DNA of 64,000 nt from Paenibacillus_E qinlingensis (GTDB lineage: Bacteria; Bacillota; Bacilli; Paenibacillales; NBRC-103111): the NCBI RefSeq assembly GCF_028746185.1, contig NZ_JAQIVH010000042.1, forward strand, positions 133,767 through 197,766. The letters run 5' to 3'. The notes beneath the pieces are model-generated. The model did not search any database. It was not told the DNA's origin and saw only the letters and a program-made list of their open reading frames with translations. The position numbers and the translations under genes were made by a program. Of the stretch, positions 59,273-64,000 are shown one piece after another. How positions within the stretch are numbered: the stretch's first letter is position 1; each line of letters opens with the position of its first letter.

Positions 59273-60265
59273 ATGATAAAACATACCCATAAAGCTGCAC
59301 TGCTGATCATAATGAGCGTTTCGTTGGTCGGTTGTGCAGATATAAGCCTAACTGCCCCTGTCGGCACGGAAGCGGCTGCCAAAGCCAGTCCAGTTATTTC
59401 TCCTAGATTTTCGCCAACACCTTCTCCCGCACAAACTGTTAAACCTTCACCAACAACGACACCTACGCCAACTCCTAAGCCAACGACTGTGCCGAGTGCA
59501 TCACCAGCTACACCGACACCTAGCGCAACGCCTAAAGCCACAGCTGATCCTGCTAAAACGAAACCATTGCCCGCAGATCGAACACCCTATTCCTGGTACT
59601 ATATGAAGAAGAAAACAGGGCAAGTTCCTGATTTTCCGCTTGAAACCAAATCATTTACCAGTGACCAGAAAGCTGTCTGGGTTGGAACGGGGAAAAAGGT
59701 TTATTTAACCATTGATGCAGGAGGACCGCTCATTGAGGTTGATCTCATGCTGAAATCACTCAAAGAGAACAATGTCAAAGCGAACTTTTTTATTACAGGG
59801 AACAACATCAAGAAGAACCCGGACTATTTGAAAAGAATTGTGGCAGACGGCCATTATGTAGCGAACCACACCATGACACATACGGATTTTAACGACTTAA
59901 CAGATGATCAGATACGCAAGGAAATTAAGGATTTTGAAGTTGTGTATAAGCAAATCACCGGTAAAGAGGTCGGGAACTATTTCCGTTTTCCTTATGGGCA
60001 CTATAATGCTCATAATTTAAGTTTGGTTTCTGACATGGGCTATACCTCTGTGTTCTGGTCTACAGCCATGCGTGATTGGGAGCCCAGAGCGAATGGTGCC
60101 GAGGATCCGTACAACGATATTATGAATAATTTGCATGATGGAAACGTGATCTTGATGCATCAGGGTTCCATTGAGAACATGCAGGCGCTTGATCGCATTT
60201 GTAAAGAAATCAAAAAGAGAGGGTACGAATTCGGACTTGTAACCGAGCTTCAACCAAAAAAGTAA
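59273..60265 (+). CDS. Polysaccharide deacetylase lipoprotein
   Basis: 330 residues. Lipoprotein signal ending VSLVGC (Cys about 20), then a Pro/Thr/Ser-rich spacer (about 38-100) that spans the wall. The NodB domain covers 125-325: motif 1 TIDAGGP (base Asp kept; the usual second Asp of TFDDG is Ala, as in some PdaA-like enzymes), motif 2 HxxxH 'ANHTMTHTDF', motif 3 'YFRFPYGHYNAHNL', and 'DWEPRANGAEDPY', 'VILMHQGS'. It removes acetyl groups from peptidoglycan or another glycan. GAGGTGTAACTC precedes the ATG. Confidence 0.93.
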   Translation: MIKHTHKAALLIIMSVSLVGCADISLTAPVGTEAAAKASPVISPRFSPTPSPAQTVKPSPTTTPTPTPKPTTVPSASPATPTPSATPKATADPAKTKPLPADRTPYSWYYMKKKTGQVPDFPLETKSFTSDQKAVWVGTGKKVYLTIDAGGPLIEVDLMLKSLKENNVKANFFITGNNIKKNPDYLKRIVADGHYVANHTMTHTDFNDLTDDQIRKEIKDFEVVYKQITGKEVGNYFRFPYGHYNAHNLSLVSDMGYTSVFWSTAMRDWEPRANGAEDPYNDIMNNLHDGNVILMHQGSIENMQALDRICKEIKKRGYEFGLVTELQPKK

Positions 60266-60378
60266 AGAAGATTAGGTCGAAATCTGTGTAGTACTCTTGG
60301 TACCTTTGAGCTTGGCCGCACATATCCTAACCATGTGGTTTATATCAATTCATCAACCGGCAAAGGAAGCGGATATGT

Positions 60379-61188
60379 GTGCAGCAAGCGATAGCCGTAC
60401 TGGACTCCGGAGTCGGAGGGTTAACTGTTGTAAAAGAAATCATGAGACAGCTGCCGCATGAAAAAGTCATTTATTTTGGTGATACGGCAAGGAGCCCATA
60501 TGGACCCCGTCCTGCTAATGAAGTTCGTCACTTTACACGCCAAATCGTAGATTACTTACTTCAGTTTAATCCCAAAATGATTGTGATTGCCTGTAATACG
60601 GCGACCGCGGTCGCGATAGAAGACATACGTGCGCGTGTCTCGATACCTGTCGTAGGTGTGATTGCACCTGGGGCAAGAGCAGCAATCAAAATGACACGAA
60701 GCGGGATCATCGGTGTTATTGGCACGGATGGAACGATACGCAGTCAAGCATATGAAACAGCGTTGAAGCAGATTTCGCCTGATATTCACGTCTATAGTGA
60801 GGCGTGTCCGTTACTAGCTCCATTTGTTGAGAGAGGGCTATTTAGTAGTGATCGTGCGCATACAATCGTGGAGCAATCCCTGAATCCCTTAAAAGATAAA
60901 CCGATCGATTGCTTAATTCTGGGCTGTACCCATTACCCATTTCTGATGGAATCTATTTCTCAAGTGATGGGCCCTGAAGTGACATTAATTTCTTCGGCGG
61001 AAGAGACAGCCAGAGATATAAGTACGATTCTTTCTCAAAGAGGTATGCAAACGAAATCCCCAGAAATGCCGATTCACCAGTTTTTCTGCAGTGGTACGCC
61101 TACCGTTTTTCGGCAAATTGCGGAGAACTGGCTCAAGGAATATATTGCCTTCATGCCTGTCGTGTGGCAGGTGCCGACTATTATTTAA
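60379..61188 (+). CDS. murI: Glutamate racemase
   Basis: 269 residues from a GTG with AAAGGAAG upstream. Conserved 'AIAVLDSGVGGLTVVKEI', 'VIYFGDTARSPYGPR', catalytic Cys in 'IVIACNTATAVAI' and second Cys in 'LILGCTHYPFL'. It converts L-glutamate to D-glutamate for peptidoglycan. Complete and of normal length. A hairpin follows the stop. Confidence 0.97.
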   Translation: MQQAIAVLDSGVGGLTVVKEIMRQLPHEKVIYFGDTARSPYGPRPANEVRHFTRQIVDYLLQFNPKMIVIACNTATAVAIEDIRARVSIPVVGVIAPGARAAIKMTRSGIIGVIGTDGTIRSQAYETALKQISPDIHVYSEACPLLAPFVERGLFSSDRAHTIVEQSLNPLKDKPIDCLILGCTHYPFLMESISQVMGPEVTLISSAEETARDISTILSQRGMQTKSPEMPIHQFFCSGTPTVFRQIAENWLKEYIAFMPVVWQVPTII

Positions 61189-61196
61189 ACGCTCGA

Positions 61197-61222
61197 AATA
61201 GACCCTTGTGGGTCTATTTTTA
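61197..61222 (+). terminator. Terminator of murI
   Basis: AATAGACCC / ttgt / GGGTCTATT then TTTATTT. Confidence 0.85.
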
Positions 61223-61315
61223 TTTCATCTCGCGTAACTGAGATACCGCATGATTCCAGCAACCTTATCATAAGAATAGCCATACGAAAGAAGTAGAAGG
61301 CTGTGAGGTGGTAAT

Positions 61316-62191
61316 GTGTTAGGTTATGGCTATGAGACATTGGCGAGTGAGCTAAATCGTTTAGGCAAAATATATCCTTTTTTGCAAACGGCGTGTATTG
61401 GCCAAAGTGTGATGGGAAGGGACATTCCTGCGCTGCGTATCGGGCATGGTACGAAGGAAATCCATTTCAATGCAGCTATGCATGCGAATGAATGGATAAC
61501 GGCCCCCTTGCTGATGCAATTTGTTGAAGATCTGGCATGTGCATATGCAAGAGGGACGGCATGGCATGGGCGCAATGTTAGACGCATTTTGTCAGAGTAT
61601 GCCTTGTGGGTCGTGCCCATGGTTAATCCTGATGGGGTTGAGCTTGTTTTACATGGACTGTCCGAAGAACATCCGCATCGTGAAGCATTGTTGGCATGGA
61701 ATAACGGCTCCTTATCGTTTATTAATTGGAAGGCGAATATACGCGGCGTAGACCTTAATGATCAATTCCCTGCCCATTGGGAAGAAGAAAAGCTGCGAAG
61801 AGAACACGATGGACCAGGCGAGCGAGATTACGGAGGCGAAGCTCCGCTATCTGAGCCGGAAGCCGCTGCCTTAGCCGAGTTCACCGAGTGTCATGACTTC
61901 GAACTTGTCGTTGCCTTACATACGCAGGGAAGAGAAATTTATTGGAATTACCGCGATTACGAGCCAGCTGAAGCTGAAGCACTTGCAGAGAGATTGGCAT
62001 TAGCCAGTAATTATGAGGCAGTGAAGCTTACGGGCAGTGACGCTGGGTATAAAGATTGGTTCATTCAACACTTTCGGCGACCAGGCTTTACAGTCGAGGT
62101 GGGGCTTGGCGTAAATCCGCTGCCTGTTGAAACATTTGCGTTACTTTATGAGGAAGTGGTTCCTATATTATTGACTACCTTGGAATTATAA
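61316..62191 (+). CDS. M14-family zinc carboxypeptidase (gamma-D-glutamyl-diamino acid peptidase-like)
   Basis: 291 residues from a GTG (GAGGTGGT upstream). The zinc ligands H56 and E59 are in 'NAAMHANEW', and the third His is in 'LVVALHTQG'. 'VVPMVNPDGVELV' and 'NIRGVDLNDQFPAHW' are the substrate loops, and the catalytic Glu is in 'FTVEVG'. It resembles endopeptidase I / YqgT, which cuts the gamma-D-Glu-diaminopimelate bond of wall peptides, fitting the upstream murI. No signal peptide, so intracellular muropeptide recycling is likely. Confidence 0.92.
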   Translation: MLGYGYETLASELNRLGKIYPFLQTACIGQSVMGRDIPALRIGHGTKEIHFNAAMHANEWITAPLLMQFVEDLACAYARGTAWHGRNVRRILSEYALWVVPMVNPDGVELVLHGLSEEHPHREALLAWNNGSLSFINWKANIRGVDLNDQFPAHWEEEKLRREHDGPGERDYGGEAPLSEPEAAALAEFTECHDFELVVALHTQGREIYWNYRDYEPAEAEALAERLALASNYEAVKLTGSDAGYKDWFIQHFRRPGFTVEVGLGVNPLPVETFALLYEEVVPILLTTLEL

Positions 62192-62290
62192 TCGTAAGAC
62201 AAGTCACTTCAACTTGCTTGCGTTCGCCACGAACCGACTTTGCCCAGACTTCATATACTGAGGAAAGGAAGCTGTTGGGGAGGCGTGAAC

Positions 62291-62503
62291 ATGGCACCAC
62301 CTAAAGGTAAAGGCAAAGTTGTTAAGAAGAAAAAGGAACTTTCATCTCGTGCGCAATACACGATGAGGATGGTTGAGTCTGCCACTTGTTCGGTGTGTAA
62401 AACACCCTGCGCAAGGGGGATGCGCTATCTGGATATGATGTCACAGCCTGGGGCTGTTGGCAGAGGTGTTCCGTGTATTTTGACACGCAGGAAAATTAAC
62501 TAA
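62291..62503 (+). CDS. Small basic Cys-containing protein
   Basis: 70 residues from the ATG at 62291 (GGGGAGGCG upstream); the longer frame lacks a ribosome site. A very Lys-rich start (PPKGKGKVVKKKKELSSR) is followed by 'ATCSVCKTPCARGMRYLDMMSQPGAVGRGVPCILTRRK' with four Cys (CxxCxxxC plus one distal), a possible zinc site. It may bind nucleic acid. No named family. Confidence 0.7.
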   Translation: MAPPKGKGKVVKKKKELSSRAQYTMRMVESATCSVCKTPCARGMRYLDMMSQPGAVGRGVPCILTRRKIN

Positions 62504-62508
62504 CCAGG

Positions 62509-62537
62509 ATCCGCCCCTTGGAGGGGGTGGATTTTTT
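62509..62537 (+). terminator. Terminator after the small Cys protein
   Basis: ATCCGCCCC / ttgga / GGGGGTGGAT then TTTTTT, with one G-T pair. Confidence 0.75.
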
Positions 62538-62553
62538 GTCTTTTAAATATTCA

Positions 62554-62607
62554 CAACCCCCGCAACCCCCGCAACCCCCGCAACCCCCGCAACCCCCGCA
62601 ACCCCAG
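62554..62607 (+). repeat. 9-bp tandem microsatellite
   Basis: CAACCCCCG repeated five times exactly plus one altered copy. In one frame it encodes Pro-Pro-Gln, but the surrounding frame starts inside a terminator and ends in the IS, so coding is doubtful. Confidence 0.9.
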
Positions 62608-62752
62608 GAACTTCAGCAACTCCTACAACTCCTAGTAACCCGCCGATTACCACGAATAGATGGATTTCATGAAGCTAATTCTTTCGAATTTGGGCTGAAA
62701 TCACGTTTAGATGGATTATTGCTCTTCTGTCAAGAAAGTGGACGTCACTAAG

Positions 62753-63586
62753 TTATGCAACTTGCTGGTAGTATAGCTGCTCAAATTGCTCAGGTGACAT
62801 GTAACCAATTGTGCTATTCGACCTTGTCCTGTTGTAAAAGAACTCAAGATACCGATACAGCTTCTGCTGAGCTTCTTGTTTGGTCTTGAATTTTGGGTTG
62901 CTGTAGATGAATTCTCGCTTCAAAATGCTATGAAATGCCTCAATACAGGCGTTGTCATAACAGTTTCCTTTACGACTCATACTTGACGTTATACCGTAGC
63001 TTTCAAGCTGACTGCGGTACTCCTTGGAGGCATATTGAGAACCTCGGTCAGAATGGTGAATCAGGCCTACTCCAGGCTTCTTTACGCTATGAGCCTGCTT
63101 CAGTGCATCTAAGACGAGATCTGTTGTCATTCGGTCACTTAGTTTCCATCCAACAATTTGCTTCGTATAGAGGTCCAGAATGCTTGCAAGGTAGAGCTTT
63201 CCTTGACGGCATGGAATGTAAGTAATATCAGCTACCCATTTTTCATTTGGCTTTGTTGCTGCAAAATCTTGCTGAAGGAGATTGGGAGCAATCGGCTGAT
63301 CGTGGTTCGAATCTGTTGTTTGAACTCTAAATTTCCGTGCCATACAAGAGCGTAGACCTTGTTCACGCATAATGAGGCCGACCGTCCGTTCCGATACACA
63401 CAAGCCTTCTTTCAAAAGTTCTTTGTGTATGCGTGGGCTGCCATAGATTTCATGCTTGAGTTGAAAGTGATATTTAATACGATCTGTTATTTCTTCTTTG
63501 CGTTTGCACTGCTCAGAGACTCCAGCTGCTCGCCATTTGTAATATCCGCTCTTGGAGACCTTTAACACTTTGCACATCTTCTCCAA
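62753..63586 (-). CDS. IS3-family transposase OrfB (DDE integrase)
   Basis: 277 residues as an isolated frame; the reading frame continues upstream to the slippage site. An HTH_21 region ('EEITDRIKYHFQLKHEIYGSPRIHKELLKEG') is followed by the rve integrase core. The acidic residues are in 'NEKWVADITYIP', 'GLIHHSDRGSQYAS' and 'NACIEAFHSILKREF'. Normally made as an OrfAB fusion by a -1 frameshift at about 63658-63664. Confidence 0.95.
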   Translation of the reverse strand: MEKMCKVLKVSKSGYYKWRAAGVSEQCKRKEEITDRIKYHFQLKHEIYGSPRIHKELLKEGLCVSERTVGLIMREQGLRSCMARKFRVQTTDSNHDQPIAPNLLQQDFAATKPNEKWVADITYIPCRQGKLYLASILDLYTKQIVGWKLSDRMTTDLVLDALKQAHSVKKPGVGLIHHSDRGSQYASKEYRSQLESYGITSSMSRKGNCYDNACIEAFHSILKREFIYSNPKFKTKQEAQQKLYRYLEFFYNRTRSNSTIGYMSPEQFEQLYYQQVA

Positions 63587-63624
63587 TCGAAACTCGGAGC
63601 GGTGATCTTCAATGAACTTAAATC

Positions 63625-63921
63625 TCAGTTCTTTTCTTTGCTGAAGATGTGCATGGCCTTTTTTAGAATCGCGATCTCCTCCTTCAGATCTTCGATTTCC
63701 CGTTTCTGGTCATCAATGAGCTGAGACTGCTCGCGGAGGTTTTCCACTTTGTTCACAGGTTCATGATCAAACTCCCGATATTTCCCCAACCAGTTACGAA
63801 GGGTACCAGGATTGATATTCAACTCATCCGCGATATGCTCTAGGGATTTAGTCTGTTCTTGCACATACTTTACAGCTTCACGTTTAAAAGTTTCATTATA
63901 TCGTTGTCTTGATTCGCTCAT
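63625..63921 (-). CDS. IS3-family transposase OrfA
   Basis: 98 residues. HTH at 8-55 ('YNETFKREAVKYVQEQTKSLEHIADELNINPGTLRNWLGKY') and a leucine-zipper coil ('LREQSQLIDDQKREIEDLKEEIAILKKAMHIF'). Near its end CTA-AAA-AAG contains the A_AAA_AAG slippery sequence (63658-63664, minus strand). A -1 slip continues into the OrfB frame through KELRFKFIEDHRSEFRLEKM. Confidence 0.95.
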   Translation of the reverse strand: MSESRQRYNETFKREAVKYVQEQTKSLEHIADELNINPGTLRNWLGKYREFDHEPVNKVENLREQSQLIDDQKREIEDLKEEIAILKKAMHIFSKEKN

Positions 63922-64000
63922 GGATAGACACCTCTTAGTTCATAGTTAAGATTATTATTACTCCTACACTAAGAGACGTCCACTTTTAATTCTAAGTGCA

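Larger units (their letters stand above)
62739..63982 (-). mobile_element. IS3-family insertion sequence, complete
   Basis: 1244 bp between inverted ends that begin TGGACGTC (left 62739, right end reverse complement at 63982). The match extends outward to AAAGTGGACGTC on both sides and inward to CTAAG/CTTAG, so exact ends and target duplication cannot be fixed. It carries orfA and orfB in the usual overlapping order with a slippage signal. Both frames are intact, so it may be active. Confidence 0.9.

Noticed and set aside
62518..62751. Proline/glutamine-rich protein gene
   Set aside because: The frame opens in a terminator hairpin, its repeat is a 9-bp microsatellite and it stops inside the IS end. 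No family resemblance.

Overview
The window is a piece of a low-to-mid GC Firmicutes chromosome. It most resembles Paenibacillus or a close relative. Supporting signs are strong AGGAGG ribosome sites, frequent TTG/GTG starts, a YesM-type sensor kinase, an SLH-domain surface protein, an SgrR-type regulator, BdbC, YtxH/DUF948 and VanZ proteins, and glutamate racemase. Identifications come from reading motifs in the translated sequence; no database search was run.

Positions 1-24800 are chromosomal and hold many small regulator-plus-target modules: VOC proteins, TetR/DoxX, AraC/quinone reductase, a CBM48-GH13 protein with degraded catalytic motifs, PadR/beta-lactamase-fold hydrolase, TetR/SDR with matching operators, and a double-MerR regulator beside a DUF5701 protein. 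They are followed by a PQQ-type sugar dehydrogenase lipoprotein, a BBE-like FAD oxidase, a glycosyltransferase facing a DegT aminotransferase/NeuD acetyltransferase pair, a metallophosphoesterase, and an effector-like protein with an eCIS-cargo-style N-terminal motif and an aspzincin-like HExxH site. Intergenic spaces at 3.4, 11.3 and 51.3 kb carry families of tandem or inverted hairpin repeats.

Positions 24811-44452 are an integrated mobile island of about 19.6 kb inserted in the 3' end of a tRNA-Ala(GGC) gene. A perfect 44-bp direct repeat flanks it, and near-identical 18-bp candidate integrase arm sites lie just inside both ends. From the right end it carries a tyrosine integrase, a DUF6075-like protein, an excisionase, an AT-rich origin candidate, and a phage-type replication operon (ribbon-helix-helix protein, winged-helix initiator, DnaC-like loader, DnaB-like helicase). 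Beyond those are a second tyrosine recombinase, a JAMM-only RadC protein and an unknown gene with a mirror-image divergent promoter. The cargo is hsdM-hsdS-hsdR followed 17 bp later by a Ser/Thr kinase fused to an abortive-infection-type N-terminal domain, then an ApeA-like HEPN protein. I saw no relaxase, capsid, portal or terminase gene, so the island looks like a non-self-transferable or satellite-type element carrying a layered defence cassette. This is the most interesting part of the window.

Positions 44484-62700 return to chromosomal genes: small membrane proteins, VanZ, SgrR-like regulator, TPR protein, acyltransferase, HepT/DUF86 protein, Fe-S-type regulator, SLH protein, HtrA protease with a phased upstream repeat array, KDPG aldolase, DUF948/YtxH pair, phosphodiester glycosidase, an XRE-LytTR fusion regulator, BdbC, polysaccharide deacetylase, MurI and an M14 peptidase. 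The window ends in a complete IS3-family element (62739-63982) with an A_AAA_AAG frameshift signal.
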